This document shows, one piece after another, positions 7,437 through 15,487 of a stretch of 40,404 bases of DNA; positions within the stretch are counted from its first letter, which is position 1, and each line of letters begins with the position of its first letter. The stretch is from Pseudomonadota bacterium. GTDB taxonomy: Bacteria > Pseudomonadota > Gammaproteobacteria > Steroidobacterales > Steroidobacteraceae. Below the pieces are notes generated by a model that saw only the letters and a program-made list of their open reading frames with translations, had not been told where the DNA came from and searched no databases. The translations under genes and the position numbers were made by a program. The stretch covers positions 1 through 40,404 of the forward strand of contig JAKAZL010000010.1 of the NCBI GenBank assembly GCA_021815925.1, written 5' to 3'.

Positions 7437-8702
7437 TCATGCCAACTGTGTCAGATCCTCCGGCCGCCACGGCAAGCGGGTCGCGGTCAGCCAGATGCCG
7501 GTGTGCAGGACGCACAGCAGCACGAACGCCCACGTGTAGGCACTCGAGAGGGCCGCGCCAGCGGCATGCGATCCGAGTCGCCAAGCGAGCAGCGACGCGC
7601 ACAGTGTCGTCAAGGTCGGCCCGCCGAGACGCTGGACGATGTTGAGCGACGTCGTCGCCATCGGCACCCTGGATCGACCGACGGACAGATAGGCGGCCGT
7701 CATCGACGGCAGTCCGACCGCACTCAGCCCCATGCCGCGCAGAAACAGCGCCGGCACGAGGATGAACAGATTCAGCCCGTGGAGCGCGAGATACAAAAAT
7801 GGGGCCGTAGCGAGAAGCGTCGCGAGCGCGCCGCCCGCCGAGACGCGGCGGATGCCAAACCGGTCCGTCAACCAACCCATCGACGCATAGGTGAACATCA
7901 TGCCGAGCCCAAGCGGCGCGAGCAGCCAACCCATCTGGCCGGGCGTACGGCCGCAGGCCTGAATTAGGAAGGCCGGAATGAGCATCTGACCTGCGTACTG
8001 AACGCCATTGGAGAGAAATTGAATGATCGCGGCGCTGCAGAAGACCTTGCCCTTGAACAGGCTCAGATCGACCAGCGCGTCCTCGCCCTTGCGCCGGGCG
8101 GTCCAGATGAAGGCACTCACCATCATCAGGCCGACCGCGCACAACAGCCGGCCGGTCGTGCGAGCGAGTTGATCGGCGCCGTAGAGGAACGCCGCCAGAC
8201 CAGGCGAGAGCAGTGCCAGACCCGACCAGTCGAGCCGCCTGCTCGTGGCGCTGCGCGCATCAGGCGGCAGAAACACGACCGCCGCCCCGAGCGCCGCGAC
8301 GCCGACCGGCAGGTTGACCCAGAACAGCCAACGCCACGAGGCAATTTGCAGGATGACGCCTGCGACAATGGGACCCAGCACCGGCGCAAGCAGCACTGGC
8401 AGGGCCATGTATCCGACTACGCGCGCCATGTGTCGGCCCGCCGACGTGGCGATCATCATCTGCGCCATGGGTGCGAGCAGGCCTCCGCTGATGCCCTGCA
8501 GGAGACGCAACCCGATCAGCAACCGGGCCGACCCTGCCAGGCCGCACAGCACCGACGCCGCAGTGAACGCCGCGAAACACCACAGATAGAGCGTCTTGGC
8601 GCCGACACGGTGCACGAGCCAGGCATTCAGCGGAAGCGCCAGCACCAACGCCAACAGATATCCGCTGGTGACCCACTGAATGGTTGCGAGCGTCGTATGC
8701 AA
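7437..8702 (-). CDS. DHA2-type MFS drug exporter, 5' end apparently frameshifted
   Basis: Proton-driven efflux transporter of the EmrB/QacA (DHA2) type in the inner membrane. From TTG 8702 the frame codes 421 residues with many membrane segments; RLLQGISGGLLAPMAQMM and VLGPIVAGVILQIASWRWLFWVNLPVG are DHA2 signature regions. Homology continues upstream: the frame reads AVAAFGSLLAQLDATIVNVSLSSLAA, the expected first membrane helix, to about 8811. No ATG, GTG or TTG occurs in frame between 8702 and the TGA at 8901-8903. An ATG at 8896 sits right after the preceding gene stop but in a different frame, so a 1-nt indel between about 8840 and 8896 is likely. It is the last gene of the marR operon. 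Confidence 0.75.
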   Translation of the reverse strand: MHTTLATIQWVTSGYLLALVLALPLNAWLVHRVGAKTLYLWCFAAFTAASVLCGLAGSARLLIGLRLLQGISGGLLAPMAQMMIATSAGRHMARVVGYMALPVLLAPVLGPIVAGVILQIASWRWLFWVNLPVGVAALGAAVVFLPPDARSATSRRLDWSGLALLSPGLAAFLYGADQLARTTGRLLCAVGLMMVSAFIWTARRKGEDALVDLSLFKGKVFCSAAIIQFLSNGVQYAGQMLIPAFLIQACGRTPGQMGWLLAPLGLGMMFTYASMGWLTDRFGIRRVSAGGALATLLATAPFLYLALHGLNLFILVPALFLRGMGLSAVGLPSMTAAYLSVGRSRVPMATTSLNIVQRLGGPTLTTLCASLLAWRLGSHAAGAALSSAYTWAFVLLCVLHTGIWLTATRLPWRPEDLTQLA

Positions 8703-8900
8703 AGAGGCTGCAAGGCTCGACAGGGAGACGTTGACGATGGTGGCATCGAGCTGCGCAAGCAGCGAGCCGAATGCGGCGACGGCGGCGACTCTCCAAACCG
8801 CAGGATCGATGCGCCCCTCCCCTGCGGCGCCCGATGCGGTTATGTTCCCGCTCTCACGGTCGACGGCGACGCGCCGGAGCGGATACCGGCGGGCATGACT

Positions 8901-9230
8901 TCACGCCTTCCCTGGTGCATTGCCGCCGTGGAAGCGCCCGAAGGAGCGCGCCGAGATCACACCCATCAATATGATGCCCGCACCCACGGCGGCCGCCTGA
9001 CTCTCGGCGCGCAGATCGAATTGGCCCACCTGGGCGATGAACAGATAGGCCAGCACGAAATTCACCCATCCCCAGACCACGTTCACGGTGGATGAGGACA
9101 GCCCCTTGCCCGGAGGCTTGGCGAACGGACTCTGGAACGGCCGGCCCATCATGCCGCAGACGAAATGGGGCACCGCATTGGCCAGAAATACCCCGCCGAA
9201 GAAGTACGACACGTCATAAAGACCGGTCAT
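8901..9230 (-). CDS. small membrane protein between hydrolase and MFS genes
   Basis: A 109-residue protein with about three hydrophobic stretches (residues 8-28, 48-68 and 78-92) and a basic C-terminus. VVWGWVNFVLAYLFIA is clearly membrane-spanning. I do not know its function; similar small proteins accompany MFS exporters in other operons. Its ATG overlaps the stop of the isochorismatase-like gene by 4 bp (ATGA). The transporter frame follows its stop directly, so the three genes form one coupled unit. Confidence 0.7.
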   Translation of the reverse strand: MTGLYDVSYFFGGVFLANAVPHFVCGMMGRPFQSPFAKPPGKGLSSSTVNVVWGWVNFVLAYLFIAQVGQFDLRAESQAAAVGAGIILMGVISARSFGRFHGGNAPGKA

Positions 9231-9793
9231 GATCCAGTGCTCCGGGTCAAAAGATCGATGAGCTCTAGTGTGGTCGCGGTCTCGCCGATCCGTGGAAACA
9301 CCCGCGTGACACTCCACTCGTGCGCATCGGCTTGCATATCGGTCATCGCGTCCGTTGCCAACGCAACGTTGAAACCGAGTTCGTATGCTTGGCGTGCGGT
9401 CACCTCGACGCCGTTGCTGGTCGCAACGCCGGCAATGACGACCTGTGTGACTCCGACCGATCGCAGATGGGCCTCCAGATCCGTGCCGGTGAACGCACCG
9501 GGCGTGTACTTGGTAACCACGTGGTCTTGGGGCTGGCGGTTCAACACTGGACTCAGCTCGCTCCACCCGGCCGGCATCGGCAGCCCTGCTCGGCGCTGCT
9601 CGGTCCGCCCCGGCGCAGCGCCGGCGACATTGACCAGCACGACCGGCAAGTCGCGAGCCCGAAAGGCCTCGCACAGCGCCGCCGCCCGGTGCAGCACCGC
9701 GTCAATCGGATGCACTGACGGGAGCGACACGATACCGACCTGAAGATCGACGACGATGAGGGCGGACCGGGGATCGAGAGTGCTCAGCGACAT
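9227..9793 (-). CDS. isochorismatase-like cysteine hydrolase family protein
   Basis: The 188-residue protein has the isochorismatase-like fold. SALIVVDLQ (residues about 10-18) carries the conserved Asp and VTKYTPGAF (about 95-103) the conserved Lys of the Asp-Lys-Cys triad. At the nucleophile position the sequence is VIAGVATSNGVEVTAR, where family hydrolases usually have Cys in place of this Gly. Many relatives of this subgroup share the change, and their reaction is unclear. ATG 9793 has AGGAG upstream. The marR gene lies 65 bp upstream and a membrane protein overlaps downstream, suggesting a small-molecule response. The substrate is unknown. Confidence 0.85.
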   Translation of the reverse strand: MSLSTLDPRSALIVVDLQVGIVSLPSVHPIDAVLHRAAALCEAFRARDLPVVLVNVAGAAPGRTEQRRAGLPMPAGWSELSPVLNRQPQDHVVTKYTPGAFTGTDLEAHLRSVGVTQVVIAGVATSNGVEVTARQAYELGFNVALATDAMTDMQADAHEWSVTRVFPRIGETATTLELIDLLTRSTGS

Positions 9794-9858
9794 GGGGTTC
9801 TCCTGTGCAGGCCGCACTGGGGCGGCAGTCCGTAGTGCGACGCGTTCCGCTACGCTGC

Positions 9859-10323
9859 TCAGGACTCGGAACGGTGAGTTCCGGTCTCGCTCAAACGCCT
9901 GATCAGCCCGGCCGCAGCCACCAGGGTGCGCCGTTCGTCGACCGTAAACTGAGCCATCGCGTCCAGCAGCCATTTTTGCTTCGCAGCGCTGCGCTTGCGG
10001 CGCGCCTCAACACCATCGGCCGTCAGCTCAAAGAGCACCTGTCGGCCGTCCGTGGGGTGGGCCCGGCGTTTCACCAAACCGTCCAGCTCCAGCTCCGCCA
10101 GCGTCGCACCCATTGATTGGGGCTTAACGGCCTCCGCTCGGGCCAGATCCGCCGTCACCATCGGGCCGGCGCTCGCCAGCCGCGCCAGCACCACCGTCTG
10201 GGACCAAGTGAGTCCGTCGGGATTTGATTCCGAGCGCAGACGCCGTATCAATTGACCTACGGCCAGCGAAAGCTCGGTAATGGCTGTCTCGATCGATATC
10301 GGCGTATTGGCGGCATCGCGCAT
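9859..10323 (-). CDS. MarR-family transcriptional regulator
   Basis: A 154-residue winged-helix regulator. GLTWSQTVVLARLASAGPMVTADLARAEAVKPQSMGATLAELELDGLVKRRAHPTDGRQV covers the recognition helix and the DGR wing typical of MarR proteins, flanked by dimerisation helices. MarR proteins usually repress neighbouring efflux or catabolic genes and release DNA on ligand binding; here it heads an operon with a hydrolase, a small membrane protein and an MFS exporter. No ribosome-binding site precedes ATG 10323, and the predicted promoter lies so close that the mRNA may be almost leaderless. Confidence 0.9.
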   Translation of the reverse strand: MRDAANTPISIETAITELSLAVGQLIRRLRSESNPDGLTWSQTVVLARLASAGPMVTADLARAEAVKPQSMGATLAELELDGLVKRRAHPTDGRQVLFELTADGVEARRKRSAAKQKWLLDAMAQFTVDERRTLVAAAGLIRRLSETGTHRSES

Positions 10324-10329
10324 GATGGG

Positions 10330-10365
10330 AGGATATCGCTTAACAGTTTTCCTTGCAAGTTTTCC
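10330..10365 (-). promoter_or_regulatory. promoter with 13-bp-period direct repeat upstream of marR
   Basis: On the plus strand AGTTTTCC occurs at 10345-10352 and 10358-10365, separated by TTGCA. On the minus strand this region supplies TTGCAA as a -35-like box and TATCCT 17 bp later as a -10-like box. The repeats overlap the -35 element, a suitable place for MarR autoregulation. The hexamers are weak matches. Confidence 0.4.
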
Positions 10366-10489
10366 TGTGGATCAATATGTCCCCATCCCGATGTCGGTGC
10401 CTTGCCCGCGCGCCACAAGACCCGGGTAGAAGATATGAACCCGTCCGATAATCCGCGCCTTGCCTGGCGGGTGATCCAACTCCAGATTG

Positions 10490-10780
10490 TCAAAGAGCGC
10501 AGCCGCCGGCGGGGGCGGCGCTGAGTTCGGCAAATTCGTCGGGCGTCGGCAACTGCACGGTTTTGTTGCGTGCGTTGCTGAGGATGTGGGTCAGATAGGT
10601 GAACTGGTTGACCCTGTTGGCCTTACACGACTCGACGAGTGAGTAATAGATTGGCGCGGCATGACCGGCACGCTCGGAGCCAACGAGAAGAAAAACTTTT
10701 CTCCCAACGGCCACCGCTCTCATGCAGCACTCGGCATAGTTGTTCGAGGCATCCAGTGACTCGAAGGCGACGATCTGGTC
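10490..10780 (-). pseudogene. IS66-family transposase C-terminal remnant
   Basis: The minus strand encodes about 95 residues: LDASNNYAECCMRAVAVGRKVFLLVGSERAGHAA, then IYYSLVESCKANRVNQFTYLTHIL, matching the end of the IS66 catalytic domain and its C-terminal extension. It comes from a different IS66 subgroup than the remnant at 3879-4063. The upstream part of the gene and inverted repeats are missing; the segment 10781-10940 shows no gene. Likewise 10366-10489 is empty. Confidence 0.8.
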
Positions 10781-10940
10781 GCACGCATGGCAGCCTTGGA
10801 GAGCGAATGAGAGTCAGCCCGCCCCTGCGCTCGATGGAACGCGCCCGGGTGACCCTGAAGGATAGCGGCTCGTAGCGGTGCCTCACGACGGCAGGCGGTT
10901 CCGACAGACCGTTAAAGTTCACGCTGCCCGATGAGAGGGC

Positions 10941-11079
10941 GCAGATCGACGGGCACGTGGAGACGAACCGTCCAGATACCGCCTCGCCGTAGCACGAACT
11001 GTAGCCTCCCGCCGTAGCATTGCCAGCGCAAGCCTCGGATCGGGAGAAAATCGCTGAGAAATCAGCGATCTGGAATGAA

Positions 11080-11099
<20 letters not shown>
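10941..11099. repeat. tRNA-Ala 3'-end direct repeat (tRNA-proximal copy)
   Basis: This copy contains the real 3' part of tRNA-Ala (11080-11099), its terminator and about 100 bp beyond. The partner is at 4539-4696. A one-base length difference and scattered substitutions separate them. Because the repeat extends past the tRNA into downstream sequence, the element either carried this sequence as part of its att region or integrated next to an older remnant. Confidence 0.75.
11047..11070 (-). terminator. intrinsic terminator of tRNA-Ala
   Basis: On the minus strand ATCGCTGA and TCAGCGAT form an 8-bp perfect stem with a TTTC loop, directly followed by a run of T (plus-strand AAAA at 11047-11050). 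It begins about 10 bp after the tRNA 3' end, where a tRNA terminator is expected. A degraded version with a 7-bp stem survives in the distal repeat. Confidence 0.8.
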
Positions 11100-11155
<56 letters not shown>

Positions 11156-11169
11156 ACGCAAGGCCGGCG

Positions 11170-11198
11170 ATTCTAGCTATGATGCGTACGGAAGCCAA
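11170..11198 (-). promoter_or_regulatory. sigma-70 promoter of tRNA-Ala
   Basis: On the minus strand TTGGCT (11193-11198) and TAGAAT (11170-11175) are separated by 17 bp, four and five of six matches to consensus. The predicted start lies a few bases before the mature tRNA 5' end at 11155. The same gap holds TATGAT (11178-11183) on the plus strand, a possible -10 box for the peroxiredoxin gene. Confidence 0.6.
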
Positions 11199-11222
11199 GG
11201 CTATTTATCGAGGAGCCGGCCC

Positions 11223-11684
11223 ATGCTGGCCATCGGCGCTCGCGCCCCCGAATTCACCCTGCCGGATGCCGACGGACAATCCGTCTCGCTGCACAGCCTG
11301 CTCGCGCGCGGACCACTTATTCTCTATTTCTACCCGGCGGATTTCACGGCCGGCTGCACCCGCGAGGCCTGCCAGATCCGCGACCTGCAGCCACAGATCC
11401 AGGCGTCGGGCCTGCAGGTCGCCGGCGTCAGTCCCCAGGGCCCGGAGAGTCACAAGGCATTCCGCGACAAGCACCGGCTGCCGTTCATCCTGCTGTCGGA
11501 TGTCGATCGCTGCGTGGTGCGCATGTACGGCGTCCGCGGCCCCTTCGGCCTCGGCGTGCGCCGGGCGACCTTCCTGATCAATACCGACCGGCAGATCCTC
11601 GATACGGTCGTGGCGGACATGCGCATCGGGCTGCACGCCCGCTTCGTCCGCGGGGCTGCCGCACGCGGCAAACCGGCCCGCTGA
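11223..11684 (+). CDS. bcp: peroxiredoxin, BCP/PrxQ type
   Basis: Thiol peroxidase that reduces hydrogen and organic peroxides in the cytoplasm. The 153-residue protein has the AhpC/TSA thioredoxin fold. YFYPADFTAGCTREACQIRD near residue 38 contains the peroxidatic Cys and, five residues later, the resolving Cys, the spacing of PrxQ/BCP enzymes that form an intramolecular disulfide. ATG 11223 has GAGGAG 8 nt upstream. It stands alone, transcribed away from the tRNA-Ala gene, and marks the start of the conserved chromosome after the accessory region. Confidence 0.9.
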   Translation: MLAIGARAPEFTLPDADGQSVSLHSLLARGPLILYFYPADFTAGCTREACQIRDLQPQIQASGLQVAGVSPQGPESHKAFRDKHRLPFILLSDVDRCVVRMYGVRGPFGLGVRRATFLINTDRQILDTVVADMRIGLHARFVRGAAARGKPAR

Positions 11685-11693
11685 TCGCCTCCC

Positions 11694-12290
11694 TCAATCG
11701 CGCATGCGCAGCACGCGCGCCGGGTCGTAGCGCGGGATGGTGACGATGTACATGTCCCGCTCGGCCGCTGGCGGGATGCGCTCGCCGCTGAGCGCGTGGA
11801 TGAGATCGGCGATGACCTGCCGGTTACAGACCACCAGGATGGTCTCGCCCAGATGCTGCCCGATGATCTCATCCGCGATATCCCGGCCGGTGTGCACCGA
11901 CAGGATGGTCGGCCGCAGCCCCAGCAGCTGCGCCACAGGCTCCGCTGTCTGCTCGGCCCGCCGCGTATTACTCACGTAGATCGCGTTGAGTCCGTCCGAC
12001 CCGGCGGCGGTGGCGAAGCGCTGCGCCAGCCGCTGCGCCTGCTGTCCTCCGGCGGCCGACAGCGGCGCGTTGTCGATCGAGCCGAGCTCGCCGCTCGCGG
12101 CCGGCACCACCACCACCAGAGTATTGGTCGTCATGGCATGCAGCGCGAGTCCGACGCCGAGAATGGCGAGCGCGATGAGCAGCCCGAGCCAGACGGGAGC
12201 CAGGAACGGACGATGGCGACGGGTGATGGCGGGCGCGGGAGAATCGGCGGCTTGTGAAGGCATCGGCTGTATTGTCTTTCGGACCGGCAC
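11694..12290 (-). CDS. membrane-anchored histidine-phosphatase-fold protein, catalytic histidines missing
   Basis: The 198-residue protein has a short cytoplasmic N-terminus and one membrane helix (about residues 32-52), then a phosphoglycerate-mutase-like domain: DNAPLSAAGGQQAQRLAQRF, AIYVSNTRRAEQTAEPVAQLL and a final strand. In active enzymes the first strand ends in RHG or RHA; here it is VVVVPAASGE. The second catalytic His, in a VxH motif, is replaced in ETILVVCNRQV by Asn. With both gone, phosphatase activity is unlikely, although the TRRAEQTAEP helix is well kept. It may be a binding or regulatory pseudo-enzyme. ATG at 12260 is an alternative start. Confidence 0.75.
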   Translation of the reverse strand: MPVRKTIQPMPSQAADSPAPAITRRHRPFLAPVWLGLLIALAILGVGLALHAMTTNTLVVVVPAASGELGSIDNAPLSAAGGQQAQRLAQRFATAAGSDGLNAIYVSNTRRAEQTAEPVAQLLGLRPTILSVHTGRDIADEIIGQHLGETILVVCNRQVIADLIHALSGERIPPAAERDMYIVTIPRYDPARVLRMRD

Positions 12291-12444
12291 CCAATCGAGG
12301 GACCGTGAAGTTCATCACACTGCGCTGACAATGTCACCTTTACATTTATCAGCACTTGCCAGTGCGCGATGCCGGCAGCCGAACCGTCACGTCCACCCCC
12401 GGAACATCCGCCCGGCAGGGATCGATGAGCCCGGAGGGGTCTCA

Positions 12445-13515
12445 ATGTCTTCTGGCGGACACACAACTGTCATCAAACGGGTGCTCGAGCGGCGCGTGCA
12501 CGAGCCCGAGGCCCGTGAGGACACCACCGCCACCGTCGCGGTGATGCTGCGCGTGCTGCCACCGCCGCACGCGTTGCTCGTGATCCGCGCCGCCGATACC
12601 CGCAGACACCTCGAGCAGCGCATCCACAAAGAGATGCTGGACGTCACCCTGTGCGAGGAGCACGAGACCATCGAGCACTTGCGCGAGCAGTTCCGCGCGG
12701 TCGTCATCACCGACAGCATGTCTCTCGTTCGCCGGATACGCGCCCAGAAGCTGCCGCGCGAGCCGTTCATTCTCTACGTGGCGCCGGATGAGACGCCGGA
12801 GGAAACCGAAGCCGGCCTGATCGCCGGCGCCGACGACTGCCTCGCGCGGCACAGCGCCGAGCCGGCCTTGAAGGCACGCCTCGGCACCGCGCGGCGCATT
12901 GCCGAGCTCGAGGAGGTGCTGCGCATCGCACTGATCGAGAACCGGGAGCTCTCGACCACCGACGAACTGACGCGCGTGGCGAGCCGGCGCTTCTTCGGCA
13001 AGCACTTTCCGCGCGAGATCGAGCGGGCCGCCCGCTACCGCCGGCCGCTGTCGCTCATTCTGTGCGACATCGATTTCTTCAAGAACGTCAACGACACCCT
13101 CGGCCACGCCGGAGGCGACGAGATCCTCAAGCAGTTCGGTGCGCGTCTGCAGGAGTGCCTGCGCCGCGGCGTCGACTGGGTCGCGCGCCTCGGCGGGGAG
13201 GAGTTCGCGATCATCCTGCCCGAGACCAATTACGACCAGGCGCTCGATGCCGCCCGCCGCCTGCGCGCCAACGTCGCTGATCACCCCTTCCAGCTGCCGG
13301 CCAACACGGTCGAAGTGACCGCGAGCTTCGGCATGTGCAACCTGCACCAGGTGCCCTTCGGGGACCGCAAGACCGCCGATCACATGCTGCGCATCGCCGA
13401 TGCGGCGCTCTATCGCAGCAAGCACGCCGGCCGCAACCGCGTCACCGCCACCCTGATGCCGATGAACCCCGTGCGGCGTGAGGAAAGCGACATCGACCGC
13501 GTGCTGCAGGAGTGA
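12445..13515 (+). CDS. GGDEF diguanylate cyclase with N-terminal receiver-like domain
   Basis: Makes cyclic di-GMP from two GTP in the cytoplasm. The 356-residue protein has a receiver-like region at about residues 40-150 (ALLVIRAADTRRHLEQR, then VVITDSM where a phosphorylated Asp could sit, then GADDCLARH) and a GGDEF domain at about 175-340. LILCDIDFFKNVNDTLGH and RLGGEEF are intact, so it should be active. RGVD five residues before GGEEF forms the product-inhibition I-site. Acidic residues at the start of the receiver are missing, so phosphorylation is doubtful. ATG 12445 has GGAGGGG upstream. No partner kinase is adjacent. Confidence 0.9.
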   Translation: MSSGGHTTVIKRVLERRVHEPEAREDTTATVAVMLRVLPPPHALLVIRAADTRRHLEQRIHKEMLDVTLCEEHETIEHLREQFRAVVITDSMSLVRRIRAQKLPREPFILYVAPDETPEETEAGLIAGADDCLARHSAEPALKARLGTARRIAELEEVLRIALIENRELSTTDELTRVASRRFFGKHFPREIERAARYRRPLSLILCDIDFFKNVNDTLGHAGGDEILKQFGARLQECLRRGVDWVARLGGEEFAIILPETNYDQALDAARRLRANVADHPFQLPANTVEVTASFGMCNLHQVPFGDRKTADHMLRIADAALYRSKHAGRNRVTATLMPMNPVRREESDIDRVLQE

Positions 13516-13645
13516 TCCGGCCCGCCATCGCGCCACGCTGCTGCGGCTCAGTCCGAGCGGCGCCCCCGCGCCGCCGGCGCGCTCTGGTACCCTAGAGGCC
13601 GATTCTCGGGGCTGCTCCGGGCGGAGCGGCCGTGCGGGGGATGGC

Positions 13646-14515
13646 GTGAGCGATCTGGCCTATCTGCTGCCCTGGCAATTCTCGCCGACGGCGTGCGCGG
13701 TGTTCGCGCTCACCCTGGCGCTGTACGTGCGCGGCCTGGTGGCGCTGCGGCGCACCTCGGGTGCGATCCGGTGGTGGCGGCCGGCCGTTTTCCTCCTCGG
13801 CCTGGCGCTGAACTACGCAGTCATGCAGACGTATTTCGACTTCCTTGCCCAGCACATGTTCTGGATCCACCGGCTGCAGCACCTGATCCTGCACCACATC
13901 GGGCCGGCGTTGCTCGTGCTCTCCGCGCCCGTCCCGGTGCTGCGCGCCGGGATTCCCGAGCCCACCTGGCGGTGGCTGTGCCGACCCGGGGTGCGCGTGC
14001 CGCTCGGGCGGCTCTGGCGCGCCCTGCAGCACCCGGTGCTCGCCCCGGTGCTGTTCGTCGGGCTCATCTACTTCTGGCTGACCCCCTCCATTCACCTCAC
14101 CGCCATGCTCGATCAGCGACGCTACCTGCTGATGAACTGGAGCATGCTGATCGACGGCATCCTCTTCTGGTGGCTGATGCTCGCCCCGCGCGAGGCACAG
14201 GGTGCGAGCGCGCTGGGGTACGGGATGCGCTGCATCATTCTCACCGCCGTCGCCATGCCGCAGATCGCCCTCGGCGCCTACATCGCGCTGTCGGCGAAGC
14301 CGCTGTTCGACGTCTACGCCCTCTGCGGGCGGGCCTGGGCCATCAGTCCCATGCTCGATCAGCAGATCGGCGGGCTGCTCACCTGGATCCCCGCGGCCAT
14401 GATGTCGGCGGTCGGCGGCATCGTGGTGCTGCATCACGTTCTCGCCGAAGAACGCCGCTCGGGCGCGCGCGCCGCGCGGCAGACCTCGGACGCCTCGGCG
14501 AGAGTGCCGGCATGA
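13646..14515 (+). CDS. ctaG: cytochrome c oxidase assembly factor CtaG (caa3 type)
   Basis: Integral membrane protein of the CtaG_caa3 family, needed in other bacteria for insertion of copper into caa3-type oxidase. The 289-residue protein has about seven membrane helices. Conserved features include WIHRLQHLILHHIGPALLVLSAPV with its histidines and the segment LTPSIHLTAMLDQRRYLLMNWSMLIDGILFWW. GTG 13646 is chosen because the frame upstream is low-complexity; the ribosome-binding site is weak. The stop overlaps the ATG of the SCO1-like gene by 4 bp, so the two copper-related factors are made together. The oxidase subunits lie outside this window. Confidence 0.9.
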   Translation: MSDLAYLLPWQFSPTACAVFALTLALYVRGLVALRRTSGAIRWWRPAVFLLGLALNYAVMQTYFDFLAQHMFWIHRLQHLILHHIGPALLVLSAPVPVLRAGIPEPTWRWLCRPGVRVPLGRLWRALQHPVLAPVLFVGLIYFWLTPSIHLTAMLDQRRYLLMNWSMLIDGILFWWLMLAPREAQGASALGYGMRCIILTAVAMPQIALGAYIALSAKPLFDVYALCGRAWAISPMLDQQIGGLLTWIPAAMMSAVGGIVVLHHVLAEERRSGARAARQTSDASARVPA

Positions 14516-15111
14516 GCCCGCGCCACGCACTGCGCGCCATGCTGGTGAGCGCGGCGCTGGGACTGGCGCTCGGCGGCTGCGTGCAGCGTCGGCTGCCGGA
14601 TCACATGATCGACGTCAGCGGCCTCGTTGCGCCGCTCGCCTTTCACCTGACCGACCAGAATGGGCAGCCGGTCAGCGCCGCGGACTACCGTGGGGATGTC
14701 GTACTGCTCTACTTCGGCTACACGCATTGTCCCGATGCATGCCCGACCACCCTCGCCACACTCGCCGATGCGCTCGCGCACCTCGGGCCGCAGGCCAAGC
14801 AGGTCCGCGTGCTGTTCGTGACGGTCGATCCGCGCCGCGACAGCACGGCGGTGCTCAAGCAGTACGTGAACGACTTCGGTCCCCAGTTCGTCGGTCTGCG
14901 TGGGACGCACGAGCAGCTCACTCGGGTGATTAAGCGCTACCGCGTTTCCTATCACTACGAAAAGCCCGATGCCAGCGGCGCCTACGAGGTCGACCACAGC
15001 AGCGCGGTGTTCATCTTCGCACGCAACGGGCAGGCTCGGCTGCTGGCACAGGAGGGGGCACCCGCCAGTGTGCTCGCGGCGGACCTGCATCAACTCCTCA
15101 GAGGAGCGTGA
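14512..15111 (+). CDS. SCO1/SenC-family copper chaperone lipoprotein
   Basis: Copper delivery and thiol protein for the CuA centre of cytochrome oxidase, anchored outside the inner membrane. The 199-residue protein begins with a lipoprotein signal ending in the lipobox LALGGC (Cys near residue 23). The thioredoxin fold follows, with YTHCPDACPT holding the CxxxC copper ligands near residue 75 and the third ligand His in YEVDHSSAVF near residue 165. It overlaps ctaG by 4 bp (ATGA). Co-translation with CtaG supports a role in oxidase maturation. Confidence 0.92.
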   Translation: MSPRHALRAMLVSAALGLALGGCVQRRLPDHMIDVSGLVAPLAFHLTDQNGQPVSAADYRGDVVLLYFGYTHCPDACPTTLATLADALAHLGPQAKQVRVLFVTVDPRRDSTAVLKQYVNDFGPQFVGLRGTHEQLTRVIKRYRVSYHYEKPDASGAYEVDHSSAVFIFARNGQARLLAQEGAPASVLAADLHQLLRGA

Positions 15112-15190
15112 TGCGCCCGGCGCGCCGGTGAGCCCTCAGGCGCGCTCGAGCGGGTTGACAGCCGCCCGCCCGCCCGGGAAAGTGCCCGCC

Positions 15191-15460
15191 ATGGAGCCCA
15201 GCCGATCCATCACCTTCACCGTCTCGGGCTGCACCGTCGAGTGCGGAGCGGAGCAGACGCTGCTCGAGGCGGCCGAGAGCGCCGGCATTCCGATGCCCTC
15301 CTCCTGCCGCGACGGCACCTGCGGCAAGTGCCGCACGCGTCTGCTCGGCGGGCGGGTCGACATGCGCCACCAGGGCGGGATCCTGCAGCGGCACATCGAC
15401 CTCGGTTACGTGCTCGCCTGCTGCAGCCGCCCGCTCACCGACCTGGTCGTCGAGCGCTGA
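15191..15460 (+). CDS. 2Fe-2S plant-type ferredoxin
   Basis: Electron carrier of 89 residues with a beta-grasp fold. The cluster ligands are in SSCRDGTCGKCRTRL (C-x4-C-x2-C, residues about 37-45) with the fourth in VLACCSRP about 30 residues later, the normal order. The N-terminus ITFTVSGCTVECGAEQTLLEAAESAGI is the usual first hairpin and helix. ATG 15191 is preceded by a GGGAAAG-like sequence. It follows the SCO1-like gene by about 80 bp in the same direction; its partner reductase is not obvious nearby. The electron acceptor is unknown. Confidence 0.88.
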   Translation: MEPSRSITFTVSGCTVECGAEQTLLEAAESAGIPMPSSCRDGTCGKCRTRLLGGRVDMRHQGGILQRHIDLGYVLACCSRPLTDLVVER

Positions 15461-15487
15461 GCGGCGCGCGCGTGCGGCGCCCGCGGA

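Noticed and set aside
12442-13536. A 364-codon minus-strand frame opposite the diguanylate cyclase
   Set aside because: Exact antisense of a gene with intact GGEEF and I-site; no ribosome-binding site or domain.
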